Shown: positions 16,716 to 26,481, counted from the first letter of the stretch. The stretch: DNA of 64,000 nucleotides from Sphingomonas adhaesiva (GCF_002374855.1 NZ_NWVC01000002.1:62001-126000), one strand, 5' to 3'. A program made the numbers and translations. Notes: generated from the letters alone by a model not told the origin.

Positions 16716-17747
16716 ATGACGATGCAGGCGAATGCACAGCAGACCTTACAGGGAACGCGGGTCGGCAAGAGGATCATCGGGGCGCAATCCCCCGTGACGG
16801 TCGGGTGGGAAAACGTCCCCCGCGTTGAGGGGTCGCGGGCCAAGGTGCTGTTCTTCACCTGGTTCCAGCCGGCGGTGCTCTTCGGCATGATTGCCTTCTG
16901 GTATTATGCGCCCAATTCGATCGCCAAGGCATCGACCGCGATCGGCATCGGCATCGCGTTCAAGGCGTTCCTGCTGTTCCTGGAATGGCTGACCCCGCGC
17001 CACGAAAGCTGGAAGCTGACGTGGAAGGAACTGACCACCGACCTGTTCTACGTCGGGCTGGGCTATACCGCGCTCAGGATGATCGAGAGCCAGATCGGCA
17101 GCGACGCCATCCTTTCCGCGATCCGCGAGCATTTCGACATGGAAAAGCTGGCGTGGTTCACCGGCCTGCCGCTGCTGCTGCAGGCGTTCCTGATTTCGTT
17201 CATCTTCGATTTCGGGCAATATTGGATGCACCGCGGGATGCACAATTGGTACCCGCTGTGGCTGTCCCACTCGGTCCACCATTACATCACCCAGCTGAAC
17301 ATCAACAAGGGCGCGGTGGGCAACCCGACCGAGCTGTTCCTGATCGGCCTGGGCATCGGCGGCATGTTCGATTTCCTGCCGCGTGCCGCGTTGCTGGCCG
17401 GGGCGATCGGCATGTCGGTCAGCACGTACCAGCACATCAACGTGCGCTTCAACACGCCGGGCTGGTGGCGTTTCCTGTTCAACACCACCGAACATCACAG
17501 CGTCCACCATTCGCTGGATTTCGAGGGCAGCCGCAGCAATTATTCGAACACCTATGTCTTCATCGACCGCATCTTCGGCACCTGCGTCGATGGCGAGGCG
17601 GAACTGCTGGGCATGGAAGGCGGCCGCCGCATGTCGATCCGCGAGCAGATGACCTATCCCTTCACCGAGGCGTGGAAGACGACGAAGGAGAAGCTGTCGC
17701 GCCGTGCCGGTGCGGTGCCGGTCGCCGACGCGGTGCCCGCGGAATGA
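16716..17747 (+). CDS. Membrane fatty-acid hydroxylase / sterol desaturase family protein (paralogue 2)
   Basis: A 343-residue integral membrane di-iron enzyme with histidine clusters HRGMH (172-176), HSVHH (185-189) and HHSVHH (260-265). The block DFGQYWMHRGMHN ... LNINKGAVGNPTELFLI is clearly paralogous to the protein at 12415-13323, but it has about 35 additional N-terminal residues. Two in-frame ATGs occur: 16716, which touches the GAGGGG ribosome binding site, and 16722, which is better spaced and may be the true start. The stop overlaps the next gene (ATGA). It probably hydroxylates a membrane lipid; the substrate is undetermined. The 196 bases upstream show no feature I can name. Confidence 0.86.
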   Translation: MTMQANAQQTLQGTRVGKRIIGAQSPVTVGWENVPRVEGSRAKVLFFTWFQPAVLFGMIAFWYYAPNSIAKASTAIGIGIAFKAFLLFLEWLTPRHESWKLTWKELTTDLFYVGLGYTALRMIESQIGSDAILSAIREHFDMEKLAWFTGLPLLLQAFLISFIFDFGQYWMHRGMHNWYPLWLSHSVHHYITQLNINKGAVGNPTELFLIGLGIGGMFDFLPRAALLAGAIGMSVSTYQHINVRFNTPGWWRFLFNTTEHHSVHHSLDFEGSRSNYSNTYVFIDRIFGTCVDGEAELLGMEGGRRMSIREQMTYPFTEAWKTTKEKLSRRAGAVPVADAVPAE

Positions 17748-18373
17748 ACGCGGCGAGCCTGACGGCGCAGGGTGTCATGAACCGACGCTTCCTCGAATCG
17801 ATCTGGCACATCCGCGGCAGCGTGCCGCTGCCCCCCGACCAGTCGCGCGAGGAAGCGTTCACCCGGCTGGCGCCGCTGTTCCGCGAAACCGGGACCAGCC
17901 ACGAATTCGCCGACGACACGCTGCGCTTCACCAAGAAGGACCCGGCGGCGCAGGACAAGATGGCCGTGTTCGACCATGGCGAATTGCAGATCCGCGACGA
18001 CGGCACGGGCCGCGCGCTGCATTACCACATGGTCAGCCGGATGCTGCTGTTCTGCTTCCTGGCGCCGCTGCTGTTCGTGGCGTTCGGGCAGGCGACGATA
18101 TGGCTGGGCAAGTACGAGGCGGCCAAGGAACAGGGCGCGCCGAAGAAGCCTGAGAAGCCCCCGGTCGTGCGGACGCTGAACCCGATCGACAAGATGCTGG
18201 GTGCACCCGCCCCCGAAGCGCCGAAGAAGGACAAGAAGTCCGAGGGCAAGAAGGCGTCCGCCACGTCCGCCTATGTCTTCGCGGGGATCTTCGCGTTCCT
18301 GTATCTGGTGGGGCGCATCCTGGAGCAGCGCGCGATCCGCCGGACGCTGGGGCGCCGGCTGGCGGGGGAATGA
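17744..18373 (+). CDS. Hypothetical membrane protein
   Basis: A 209-residue protein overlapping the desaturase stop by 4 bases. It is predicted to have two transmembrane segments: VSRMLLFCFLAPLLFVAFGQATIWL (about 96-120) and ASATSAYVFAGIFAFLYLVGRILE (about 171-194). Between them is a charged, lysine/proline-rich loop (KKPEKPP ... APEAPKKDKKSEGKK). The N-terminal cytosolic portion (WHIRGSVPLPPDQSREEAFTRLAPLF) resembles no domain I can name. An alternative ATG lies at 17777. It is co-expressed with the desaturase paralogue and may be an accessory membrane subunit. Confidence 0.65.
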   Translation: MNAASLTAQGVMNRRFLESIWHIRGSVPLPPDQSREEAFTRLAPLFRETGTSHEFADDTLRFTKKDPAAQDKMAVFDHGELQIRDDGTGRALHYHMVSRMLLFCFLAPLLFVAFGQATIWLGKYEAAKEQGAPKKPEKPPVVRTLNPIDKMLGAPAPEAPKKDKKSEGKKASATSAYVFAGIFAFLYLVGRILEQRAIRRTLGRRLAGE

Positions 18374-18404
18374 CGGACGGGGGAGTGACGGGCGCGCGGT
18401 TGGC

Positions 18405-19277
18405 CTAGCCGACCGTCGCCGTCGCCTTCCGCCGCGCATAGTCCTGCGTGCCGCGGGTGTAGACGCGGTCCTCCGGCATAATCGTGTCCACCTCGATATC
18501 CGGCTGGCCGGCCAGTTCCTGGTACACCGGGCCGAAATCGGTGTTGAGCGTGACGTCGAGCAGATCGGCGAAACTGTCGATCACGAAGTAATTCTGCTGG
18601 AAATCGTCGATCCGGTACTTGGTGCGCAGCAGCCGCTTCAGGTCGAAGCCCAGCCGGTGCGGCGACGGATCGTCGAGGGCGAAGATCGATTCGGCATGGG
18701 AGGACACGATCCCCGCGCCGTACAGCTTCAGCCCGTCGTCGGTGCGGATCAGCCCGAATTCGACCGTATACCAATAGAGCCGCGCCAGCCGGTCGATCGC
18801 GCCCATCGCCGCGGCGCGCTGCCCGCCGCGACCGTAAGCCTGCATGTAATCGGCGAACACCGGATTGGCGAGCAGCGGCACGTGCCCGAACACGTCGTGG
18901 AAGACGTCCGGCTCCTGAAGATAGTCGAGCTGGTCCGGGCGGCGGATGAAATTGCCCGCCACGAAGCGCCGGTTGGCGAGGTGATCGAAGAACACGTCGT
19001 CGGGGACCAGCCCCGGCACCGCCACCACCTGCCACCCGGTGGCGGCCATCAGCCGGTCGGACAGCTCGGCGAAATCGGGGATGCCGGGGCGCGACAGCCG
19101 CAGGACGTCCAGCCCCTCAAGGAATTCGGGCGCGACGCGCCCGGGCAGCTGCCGCAGCTGGCGCGCGAACAGCGTGTCCCAGGTGGCATGTTCCTCGGGC
19201 GTGTAGCGGTCCCAGCCCTGGGGGATGGTCCAGTCGTCGGCGGTGCCGGCGGGGCGGATGGAGATGGTGTCGGCCAT
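18405..19277 (-). CDS. phhA: Phenylalanine 4-monooxygenase
   Basis: A 290-residue pterin-dependent, non-haem iron hydroxylase converting phenylalanine to tyrosine. The catalytic domain is complete: iron ligands H127 and H132 in PDVFHDVFGHVP and E173 in YWYTVEFGLI, plus the typical LANRRFVAGNFIRRPDQLDYLQEPD stretch. Like other bacterial PhhA it lacks the eukaryotic N-terminal regulatory ACT domain. The partner pterin-4a-carbinolamine dehydratase gene is not in this window. It stands between a convergent membrane-protein gene and the ABC exporter on the same strand (63 bases upstream), so it may share a transcript with the exporter, but nothing suggests a functional link. Confidence 0.95.
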   Translation of the reverse strand: MADTISIRPAGTADDWTIPQGWDRYTPEEHATWDTLFARQLRQLPGRVAPEFLEGLDVLRLSRPGIPDFAELSDRLMAATGWQVVAVPGLVPDDVFFDHLANRRFVAGNFIRRPDQLDYLQEPDVFHDVFGHVPLLANPVFADYMQAYGRGGQRAAAMGAIDRLARLYWYTVEFGLIRTDDGLKLYGAGIVSSHAESIFALDDPSPHRLGFDLKRLLRTKYRIDDFQQNYFVIDSFADLLDVTLNTDFGPVYQELAGQPDIEVDTIMPEDRVYTRGTQDYARRKATATVG

Positions 19278-19340
19278 CCGCCCCTTGTGCCGCCGTTCGC
19301 GCGCGAAATCATGCGCAATCTGGCGGCGATGACGCGCGCG

Positions 19341-21137
19341 TCAGACGATTTGCGGCGGCGCGGTGCCGGCCTGATGTTCGAACAGCCGCCGGTACTGACC
19401 GCCATCGAGCGTCAGCAGCGTATCGTGGGTGCCGTCCTCCACGATCCGGCCGTTCGCGAACACCAGGATCCGGTCGAGCGCGCGCACCGTCGACAGCCGG
19501 TGCGCGATGACGATCGCGGTGCGCCCGATCATCAGCCGCTCCATCGCCTGCTGGATCGCCGCCTCGCTTTCGGAATCGAGGCTGGATGTCGCCTCGTCCA
19601 GGATCAGGATCGGCGCATCCGCCAGGAACGCGCGCGCGATCGCGACCCGCTGGCGCTCGCCACCCGACAGCTTGACCCCGCGCTCGCCCACCAGGGTGCG
19701 ATAGCCGCGCGGCAGCCGCGCGATGAAGTCATGCGCATTGGCGAGCCGCGCCGCCTCCTCGATCTGCGCGGCGGTCGCACCGGGGCGGCCGTAGCCGATG
19801 TTTTCCGCCAGCGTGCGATGGAACAGCACCGGTTCCTGCGGCACGATCGCCACCTGTTGCCGCAGCGACCCCTGCGTGGCGTGCGCGACGTCCTGCCCGT
19901 CGATCGTGATCGCGCCGGCATCGACGTCGTACAGGCGCTGGATCAGCTTGACGAAGCTGGTCTTGCCCGATCCGGACGGGCCGACCAGCCCGACACGCTG
20001 TCCGGCCGGGATTTCCACCGACAGATGATCGTACAGCGGGCGGTCCTGCCCGGCGTAGCGGAAGGTGACGTCGGCGAAGCGGATCGCCCCGTCCGTCACG
20101 CGGGTCGGCCGCGCATCGGCGCGATCGGCGACGCCGAGCGGCTCGTCATGCAGCGCGACCAGTTCCTCCATCTCGTTCACGGAACGCTGGAGCTGATGCA
20201 CATACTGGCCGATGTCGCGCAGATAGCCGTTGAGCACGAGGTAGCTGGTGACGACATAGGCCATGTCGCCCGCGCTCGCCCGGCCGTTCCTCCACAGCCA
20301 CAAGGCGGTGCCCGTCACCGCCAGCCGGATCAGCCACAGCAGCATCAGCTGCCCCGATCCCGCCCAGGTGAACGCCATCCACGTGCGCAAGGTGCGCCGC
20401 CGCCATTTGGCGAGGACGCGCGCCAGCCGCGCCTCCTCCGCCGCCTCGCCGCCGAACGCCTTGACCACCGCGTTCGTGCCGACCGCATCGGCCAGCACGC
20501 CGCCGATGCGCGTGTCCCACTGGTTCGACAGCCGCGCGATCGGCGCCAGCACGCGCGTCGCCAGCCCGACCGTCAGCACGATATAGGCAAGCGCCCCCAC
20601 CCCCATCACCGCGCCCAGCAGCGGCCAGTGGAGCGCCAGCAGCACCACCGTCCCCGCCAGCACCGTCAGCGACGGCAGCAGCGACAGCAGCAGCACGTCG
20701 TTGAGCAGATCGAGCGCCCACATGCCGCGGGTGATCCGCCGCACGGTCGAGCCGGAAAAGGCATTGCTGTGCCAGTCGCTCGACAGCCGCTGAACGCGCG
20801 CGAACGCCTCCTGCGTGACGTCGCGCATCATCCCCAGCGTGAACGGCGTGATCGCCCACCAGCCCAGGTGACGGAACACCACCATCGCGCCGCTGAGCGC
20901 GGCGATCATCGTGAAGGCATGCCACGCCGCCGCCGGATCGCCGCGCCCGACCGCGTCGATCAGCGCGCCGGCATAGGGCGGGCCGAACACCTCGGTCAGC
21001 GTCGACAGCAGCATCGCGCCGACGCACGCCGCCGCCAGCGCAGGGCGCCGACGCCACAAGGCGAATGTGAAGGCCAGCACCTTGCGCAGCACGGAGGCGC
21101 GCGGAAACAGATCGTTGTCGTCGTCGTCGTCGGTCAT
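19341..21137 (-). CDS. ABC exporter, fused transmembrane and ATPase domains
   Basis: A 598-residue half-transporter that should homodimerise in the inner membrane. The N-terminus is acidic (MTDDDDDND). Six transmembrane helices span about residues 30-315 and the ATPase domain about 345-590. The latter shows Walker [10 protein letters not shown], the Q-loop [18 protein letters not shown] signature [17 protein letters not shown], Walker [13 protein letters not shown] and switch histidine [10 protein letters not shown]. The glutamate after Walker B is present, so it should be an active ATPase. Substrates of such MsbA/MDR-like exporters range from lipids to drugs; this one cannot be assigned. Confidence 0.92.
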   Translation of the reverse strand: MTDDDDDNDLFPRASVLRKVLAFTFALWRRRPALAAACVGAMLLSTLTEVFGPPYAGALIDAVGRGDPAAAWHAFTMIAALSGAMVVFRHLGWWAITPFTLGMMRDVTQEAFARVQRLSSDWHSNAFSGSTVRRITRGMWALDLLNDVLLLSLLPSLTVLAGTVVLLALHWPLLGAVMGVGALAYIVLTVGLATRVLAPIARLSNQWDTRIGGVLADAVGTNAVVKAFGGEAAEEARLARVLAKWRRRTLRTWMAFTWAGSGQLMLLWLIRLAVTGTALWLWRNGRASAGDMAYVVTSYLVLNGYLRDIGQYVHQLQRSVNEMEELVALHDEPLGVADRADARPTRVTDGAIRFADVTFRYAGQDRPLYDHLSVEIPAGQRVGLVGPSGSGKTSFVKLIQRLYDVDAGAITIDGQDVAHATQGSLRQQVAIVPQEPVLFHRTLAENIGYGRPGATAAQIEEAARLANAHDFIARLPRGYRTLVGERGVKLSGGERQRVAIARAFLADAPILILDEATSSLDSESEAAIQQAMERLMIGRTAIVIAHRLSTVRALDRILVFANGRIVEDGTHDTLLTLDGGQYRRLFEHQAGTAPPQIV

Positions 21138-21226
21138 GGGGACATGTCGCAGCGCCGTTGGGCGCGCGCCTTCGTATCAGCGGTAGGGAAGCAAGGGCGA
21201 TCGGCGCGCGGGGCGCCTCGCCCGCG

Positions 21227-21286
21227 TCAGTGGCGGCGCGGGCCGCCGATGCGCAGGCCGGCGATATGCGTGATATGATCGAACAT
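21227..21286 (-). CDS. Possible 19-residue small ORF
   Basis: A short frame (MFDHITHIAGLRIGGPRRH) begins at ATG 21286, preceded by a GGGGGGCGAG stretch that could serve as a ribosome binding site. It lies in the 299-base gap between the ABC exporter and the DUF4153 gene. There is no homologue I recognise and no comparative evidence here. The strong purine run before the ATG is the only support. The rest of the gap holds nothing I can name. Confidence 0.2.
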   Translation of the reverse strand: MFDHITHIAGLRIGGPRRH

Positions 21287-21436
21287 GCTCGCCCCCCGTC
21301 TAAACCGCTGAACGTGCCCCCGATAGCAGCCCGTACCCGATCGCGCCAGAGGCGCCCTGCCCCGCGTGCAGCCGGTGGACGGTCGCAGCGTGCATGATAG
21401 GACGTTGCGCGACGGGCGAGGCGGAACGACGACGAC

Positions 21437-23116
21437 ATGGAACAGGCGCAATGGCAGCACGCCGCGACGGAGGAATGGCCCGCCCGCGGCTGGTGGCTGG
21501 CGGCGGCGGGCGCGGTCATCGGCAGCGCCGCACACGCGCTCACCGACGGTGCGGGCGGGGCGCGCGACGCGCTCTATGCGCTGGCGACGTTCCTGGTGGT
21601 GACCGGCGTCGCCGCAGGGCTCGTGATCGAACGGGCGCGGCCGGTGCGCGACCTGTCGTTCGCCGCCGCGACCGGCGCGGTCGTCGCGCTGGTGACGTGG
21701 TGGAACCTGCCGCTGACGCCCGGCAGTTCGCCCGACATCTGGCGGATCGTCTGCGCGGTGCTGGCGGGCGGGATCGCGGTGCCGCTGTACCAGGGATGGC
21801 GCGGCGCACACGCAAGCGGCAATGCGGTACGGCTGCCCTATGCGGCGATCCATCGCCATGCGTGGACCGACCTGATCCTGGCGATCGGCGCGGTCGCGTT
21901 CCTGGCGATCACGTGGCTGCTGACGTTTCTGCTGGCGCAGTTGTTCGCGCTGATCGGGCTGAACGCGATTGAGCGGCTGTTGCGGCATGGCTGGTTCGGC
22001 TGGCCGCTGTCGGGGGCCGCGCTGGGCGCCGCAATGGGGCTGCTGCGCGATCGGGCGGCGATGCTGGCGGCGATGCAGCGTGTCGTCACGACCATCCTGT
22101 CGGTGCTGGCACCGGTGCTGGCGGCGGGATTGCTGCTGTTCCTGGCGGCGCTGCCGTTCACCGGGCTGGCGCCGCTGTGGCGCGCGACCAGCGCGACGAC
22201 GCCGATCCTGCTGTGCTGCGTCGCGGGGGCACTGATCCTCATCAACGCGACGATCGGCGACACGCCGGAAGAGGATCCGCGCGCACCGGTTCCGCTCATC
22301 GCCGTCATGGTGCTGAGCGGCGCGATCCTGCCGCTGGCGGTGGTGGCGGCGATATCGACCGGCGCGCGGATCGCGCAGCACGGGCTGACCCCGGACCGGC
22401 TGTGGGCGCTGGTGTTCACCGCGATCGCCTGCGCCTATGGCCTGGCCTATGCCGTCGCGCTGGTGCGGCGGCGGCAGCGGCTGGCGGGCGACCTGCGCGT
22501 CGCGAACCTGCGACTGGCGCTGACGATCGCGGCGGGCGCGCTGTTCCTGGCGACGCCGCTGGCGGCGTTCGACCGGTTGTCGGCGCACGACCAGCTGGCG
22601 CGGCTGGAAAGCGGGCGCTTGACGGCGGCGGCGTTCGACTGGACCGCGATGCGGTTCGACTATGGCCCCGCCGGCATCGCGGTGCTGCGCCGGCTGGCGA
22701 CGCGCGGCACGACGGCAGATATCCGCACCACGGCCACGCGCACGCTGGCACGGACGACGCGCTACGACCTCAGCCAGCTGACCAAGCCGCCAAAGGACCG
22801 GATGACCGTCCTGCCGCGCGGTGCGGCGCTGCCCCCGCGACTGTACGAGCGGCTGGATGACGTCGAGGCATGCGGCCCGTTCGATCAATGCGTCGTCCTG
22901 ATCCAGCCCGACCCGCGCGAGGTGGTGATCGTCAACGACGCGCATGTCGCGGCATGGCGCGACGACGGCACCCGCTGGCGCGCGGTGCCCCCGCCACCCC
23001 GCGTCATCGACGAGCGGCAGCGCGACGCGCTGAAACGCGGCGAGGCGGAGATCCGCACGGTCCAGCGGCGCCAGCTGTTCGTCGGTGGGCAGCCGGTGGG
23101 TGATCCGTTGCCTTGA
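21437..23116 (+). CDS. DUF4153 multi-pass membrane protein
   Basis: A 559-residue protein. About ten to twelve hydrophobic segments fill residues 18-410 (for example WWLAAAGAVIGSAAHAL, ALATFLVVTGVAAGLVI, LILAIGAVAFLAITWLLTFLLAQLFALIGL, LSVLAPVLAAGLLLFLAALPF). A soluble C-terminal part follows (about 420-559; RFDYGPAGIAVLRRL, CGPFDQCVVLIQPDPREVVIVND). The internal arrangement, with a W-rich amphipathic segment around PYAAIHRHAWTDL, matches DUF4153 proteins, which are conserved inner-membrane proteins of unknown role. Two cysteines (CGPFDQC) in the C-terminal domain could form a disulfide if periplasmic. Confidence 0.75.
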   Translation: MEQAQWQHAATEEWPARGWWLAAAGAVIGSAAHALTDGAGGARDALYALATFLVVTGVAAGLVIERARPVRDLSFAAATGAVVALVTWWNLPLTPGSSPDIWRIVCAVLAGGIAVPLYQGWRGAHASGNAVRLPYAAIHRHAWTDLILAIGAVAFLAITWLLTFLLAQLFALIGLNAIERLLRHGWFGWPLSGAALGAAMGLLRDRAAMLAAMQRVVTTILSVLAPVLAAGLLLFLAALPFTGLAPLWRATSATTPILLCCVAGALILINATIGDTPEEDPRAPVPLIAVMVLSGAILPLAVVAAISTGARIAQHGLTPDRLWALVFTAIACAYGLAYAVALVRRRQRLAGDLRVANLRLALTIAAGALFLATPLAAFDRLSAHDQLARLESGRLTAAAFDWTAMRFDYGPAGIAVLRRLATRGTTADIRTTATRTLARTTRYDLSQLTKPPKDRMTVLPRGAALPPRLYERLDDVEACGPFDQCVVLIQPDPREVVIVNDAHVAAWRDDGTRWRAVPPPPRVIDERQRDALKRGEAEIRTVQRRQLFVGGQPVGDPLP

Positions 23117-23338
23117 GGCTGATCCAGGTTGGTGTAGGCGATCGCAACCATATTCGATGCGATAGGATTAAAGTCTTCACCGGCACGGAACAAAAACCAG
23201 CGATCCGGACGCGAAAGCGCACGGATCCGAACGCCGTGGGCGCCTAAACTTAATCCTTGTTTATCGTTTGCGCACATAAATGGGCCGTCGCGTCAGCGTG
23301 GGTCAAACGACACGGCCACTCGGCTTCGGAGAGTTGAA

Positions 23339-24778
23339 ATGCTTTACTGGTTCAAGGCAAAGGCGCCGATACGGCGCAAGTTCGATGTCTTGTTCGGTCT
23401 TTATGCCGCCCTGGGAGCGAGCATGGTGGTAGCCACCGCGCTGCTCGCCGCGGGTACGATCGGTTCCTCCGCAGCCCTGACCATCGCCGCGATGGCGTTC
23501 CTCGCAACCCTCGTGATCGCGTTCGGCTCCAAAAAGCTGATCTGCGATCCGTATGTCGGGACGGTGGTGCGCATGGAGGGATTGGCAGCGGGCGACCTGA
23601 GCACGCCGATCGACTTCACCGACTTCACCGACTGCGTGGGTCGCATGACGAAGGCGATGGACGTGTTCCGCCGCAATGCCGAAGCGGTCAACGCCGCCGC
23701 CGAAGCGCAGAAGGTCGTCGTCGGCGCGCTGGGCAACGGGCTGGGCCGGGTGGCCGAGAATGACCTGACCTATCGTATCGAAACGACCTTCCCGGCCGAT
23801 TACGAGAAACTGCGCGCCGACTATAATCGCGCGATGGACGCGGTGAGCCGCGCGATGAGCGCGGTGGCCGAAGCAAGCCATGGCATCAATGGCGGCGCGG
23901 CCGACATCCGCCAGGCGTCCGACGACCTGTCGCAGCGTACCGAGCAGCAGGCCGCCAGCCTGGAGGAAACCGCCGCCGCGATGGACGAGATCACCACGAC
24001 CGTGCGCGAAACCGCCGCCGGCGCGCAGCGCGCCAATGCGGTCGTCGGCGAAGCGCGCGGCGAGGCCGAGCAGTCGGGCACGATCGTCCAGCGGGCGATG
24101 GACGCGATGGGCGGTATCGAACGCGCTTCGAGCGAGATTTCCGAAATCATCAGCGTGATCGACGGCATCGCGTTCCAGACCAACCTGCTGGCGCTGAACG
24201 CCGGTGTCGAGGCGGCGCGCGCCGGCGACGCGGGCAAGGGCTTCGCGGTGGTCGCCAGCGAGGTGCGTGCGCTGGCGCAGCGGTCCGCCGATGCGGCCAA
24301 GGACGTCAAGACCAAGATCATGGCGTCGTCGGAACAGGTCCAGTCGGGGGTCCAGCTGGTCAGCGAAACCGGCAGGGCGCTGCAACGGATCATCGGGCGG
24401 ATCGGCGAGATCAGCGAGCTGGTCGGCACGATCACCGCGTCCGCCGATCAGCAGGCGACGGGGCTGCAGCAGGTCAACACCGCCGTGTCGGAAATGGACG
24501 GCGTGACGCAGCAGAATGCCGCGATGGTCGAGGAAGCGACCGCCGCCGCGCGCAGCCTGGCCGAGGAGGCCGACCGGCTGGTGGCGGAAGTCGGCAAGTT
24601 CCGGGTCGCCGGCCAGACCGGGCACACCGCTGGCGCCGCGCCCGCCTCGCCCGTCCACGCGCTTCAGGCCCGCGCCGCGCAGGGCGGCCGTGCCATCGCG
24701 CGCCGCGTGGTCGCAGCATCGGGCGGCGGCGCCGCGGCGGCGCGCGTCGTGGAAGAAAGCGACTGGTCGGAGTTCTGA
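23339..24778 (+). CDS. mcp: Methyl-accepting chemotaxis protein
   Basis: A 479-residue chemoreceptor. Two hydrophobic helices ([39 protein letters not shown]; about 22-64) are separated by a very short turn, so there is almost no periplasmic sensor. A HAMP-like linker follows ([17 protein letters not shown]). The signalling domain peaks at the hairpin tip [50 protein letters not shown], the universal kinase-contact sequence. The protein ends in DWSEF, an x-W-x-x-F pentapeptide like the NWETF tether that recruits CheR and CheB. A 222-base AT-richer upstream region probably carries its promoter. A terminator follows, so it is its own transcription unit next to the che operon. Confidence 0.93.
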   Translation: MLYWFKAKAPIRRKFDVLFGLYAALGASMVVATALLAAGTIGSSAALTIAAMAFLATLVIAFGSKKLICDPYVGTVVRMEGLAAGDLSTPIDFTDFTDCVGRMTKAMDVFRRNAEAVNAAAEAQKVVVGALGNGLGRVAENDLTYRIETTFPADYEKLRADYNRAMDAVSRAMSAVAEASHGINGGAADIRQASDDLSQRTEQQAASLEETAAAMDEITTTVRETAAGAQRANAVVGEARGEAEQSGTIVQRAMDAMGGIERASSEISEIISVIDGIAFQTNLLALNAGVEAARAGDAGKGFAVVASEVRALAQRSADAAKDVKTKIMASSEQVQSGVQLVSETGRALQRIIGRIGEISELVGTITASADQQATGLQQVNTAVSEMDGVTQQNAAMVEEATAAARSLAEEADRLVAEVGKFRVAGQTGHTAGAAPASPVHALQARAAQGGRAIARRVVAASGGGAAAARVVEESDWSEF

Positions 24779-24802
24779 CGAACCGCCCCGACCGCTAACG
24801 AA

Positions 24803-24838
24803 ACGGCCGCCGGTCAATCCGGCGGTCGTATTGTTTTC
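24803..24838 (+). terminator. Rho-independent terminator after the first chemoreceptor gene
   Basis: Arms 24803-24813 and 24819-24829 form an 11-bp GC-rich stem (one G-U pair) with the loop TCAAT, followed by ATTGTTTT. It lies 25 bases after the stop of the chemoreceptor gene. Confidence 0.7.
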
Positions 24839-24934
24839 ACTAGACTTTGGTCGAGCCTTTCACCCCATTAACCCGTTCTTGCAGGATTGTGACGGATAGT
24901 TGCCCCCGACACTCCAAGGGGGGGGACTATCTAT

Positions 24935-26473
24935 ATGGCAGACCGTTCTTCGCAGCTTGCGCAGAAGCTGGACCATTTCGGCTTCACGGATCGCCACTAC
25001 CGGCTGTTTCCGACCATCAGCGCCGCGATCGAACGCTTCGGCCCGCAGGCCCTGCGTCGCCTCTACGACCATATCCGCGCCAATCCGGAGGCGAGCGCCT
25101 TCTTCGGCTCCAGCGCCGCGATGGACCATGCGCGCGACAAGCAGCAGGACCATTGGCGCAAGCTGTTCTCTGGCCGCCCCGACGAATCCTATGAAGCGCG
25201 CGCGATCCAGATCGGCAACGTCCATGCGCGCATCGGCCTGGCGCCCAGCTGGTACATCAGCAGCTACGCCCGCATCCTGTCCGACATCCTGCCCAAGATG
25301 CTGCGCTGGTCGCCGCTGCGCCCGCTGGCGCGTCGCAACGACGCCGCCACGCTGCTGGTGCGCACCGCGCTGCTCGACATGGAAATCGCGCTGTCGGCCT
25401 ATTTCACCGCCGAGGAGGCCAAGCGCCGCGACGTCACCGACCGGCTGAGCCGGGCGCTGACCGCGCTGGCCCGCGGCGACTTCAGCACGCCGCTGGAGGA
25501 GCTGCCCAGCGATTACGCGCGCATCGCCGCCGATTTCGAGGAAATGCGCCGCAACGTGTGCGCCACGCTGGCGCAGGTCACCGATGCGACCAACCGCATC
25601 ACGGCATCGTCGAGCGAGATCAACCAGGCGTCGGGCGACCTGTCGCACCGTACCGAGCAACAGGCCGCGACGCTGGAGGAAACCGCCGCGGCGATGGAGC
25701 AGATCACCGTCACGGTCGGCGAAACCGCCACCTCCTCCGCACGGGCGAACGGCGCGGTCGCGTCGATGCGCACCGACATCGACGCATCGGGCGCGCTGGT
25801 GGGCGAGGCGATCGACGCCATGCGCCGGATCGAAAGCTCGTCGGGCGAGATCAGCGAGATCATCGCGGTGATCGACGGGATCGCGTTCCAGACCAACCTG
25901 CTGGCGCTGAACGCGGGCGTCGAGGCGGCGCGTGCCGGCGACGCGGGCAAGGGCTTCGCCGTCGTCGCCAGCGAGGTTCGCGCGCTGGCGCAGCGGTCGG
26001 CGGATGCGGCCAAGGACGTCAAGTCGCGCATCACCGCCAGTTCCGAACAGGTCGAGGAAGGCGTGCGGCTGGTCACCCGTACCGGCGAGGCACTGGGCCA
26101 GATCGTGTCGCGGATCAGCGAGGTCAGCGCGCTGGTGTCGGGGATCGCCACCTCCGCCGATCAGCAGGCGACCAGCCTGCGGCAGGTCAACACCGCGGTG
26201 GCCGAGATGGACGGCGTGACGCAGCAGAACGCCGCGATGGTCGAGGAAGCGACCGCCGCCGCGCGCAGCCTGGCCGACGAGGCCGAGGACCTGGCACGCC
26301 GGATCGCGATGTTCCGGCTGGACCGCGGATCGCAGGACGCTGCCCCGGCAGCACCGCGCATCGTCGCCAGCGCCCCGGCGCCCAGGCCCGCCGCCCCGGC
26401 ACCGCGCCAGCAGCAGCGCCACGCGACCGTCGGCAATGCCGCGCTCAAGAACGACGACTGGTCGTCGTTCTGA
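24935..26473 (+). CDS. Globin-coupled chemoreceptor (HemAT-like aerotaxis transducer)
   Basis: A 512-residue soluble chemoreceptor with no transmembrane helix. Residues about 8-165 form a globin-coupled-sensor (protoglobin) domain: FGFTDRHYRLFPTISAAIERFGP, then QDHWRKLFSGRPDESYEARAIQIGNVHARIGLAPSWYISSYARI with the expected haem-ligating histidine H97. The MCP signalling domain covers about 230-460 and has a tip sequence nearly identical to that of the preceding receptor. The C-terminus ends in DWSSF, a second x-W-x-x-F CheR/CheB tether, after a proline/alanine-rich linker. By family it senses oxygen through haem and drives aerotaxis. A G-run at 24918-24925 serves as ribosome binding site and could pair with a C-run just upstream. 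Confidence 0.92.
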   Translation: MADRSSQLAQKLDHFGFTDRHYRLFPTISAAIERFGPQALRRLYDHIRANPEASAFFGSSAAMDHARDKQQDHWRKLFSGRPDESYEARAIQIGNVHARIGLAPSWYISSYARILSDILPKMLRWSPLRPLARRNDAATLLVRTALLDMEIALSAYFTAEEAKRRDVTDRLSRALTALARGDFSTPLEELPSDYARIAADFEEMRRNVCATLAQVTDATNRITASSSEINQASGDLSHRTEQQAATLEETAAAMEQITVTVGETATSSARANGAVASMRTDIDASGALVGEAIDAMRRIESSSGEISEIIAVIDGIAFQTNLLALNAGVEAARAGDAGKGFAVVASEVRALAQRSADAAKDVKSRITASSEQVEEGVRLVTRTGEALGQIVSRISEVSALVSGIATSADQQATSLRQVNTAVAEMDGVTQQNAAMVEEATAAARSLADEAEDLARRIAMFRLDRGSQDAAPAAPRIVASAPAPRPAAPAPRQQQRHATVGNAALKNDDWSSF

Positions 26474-26481
26474 TTTCGCGT

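Noticed and set aside
18201..21278. A plus-strand open frame of about 1000 codons opposite phhA and the ABC exporter
   Set aside because: It is antisense to two clearly real genes, and its translation is arginine/proline-rich low-complexity sequence typical of the complementary frame in high-GC DNA.
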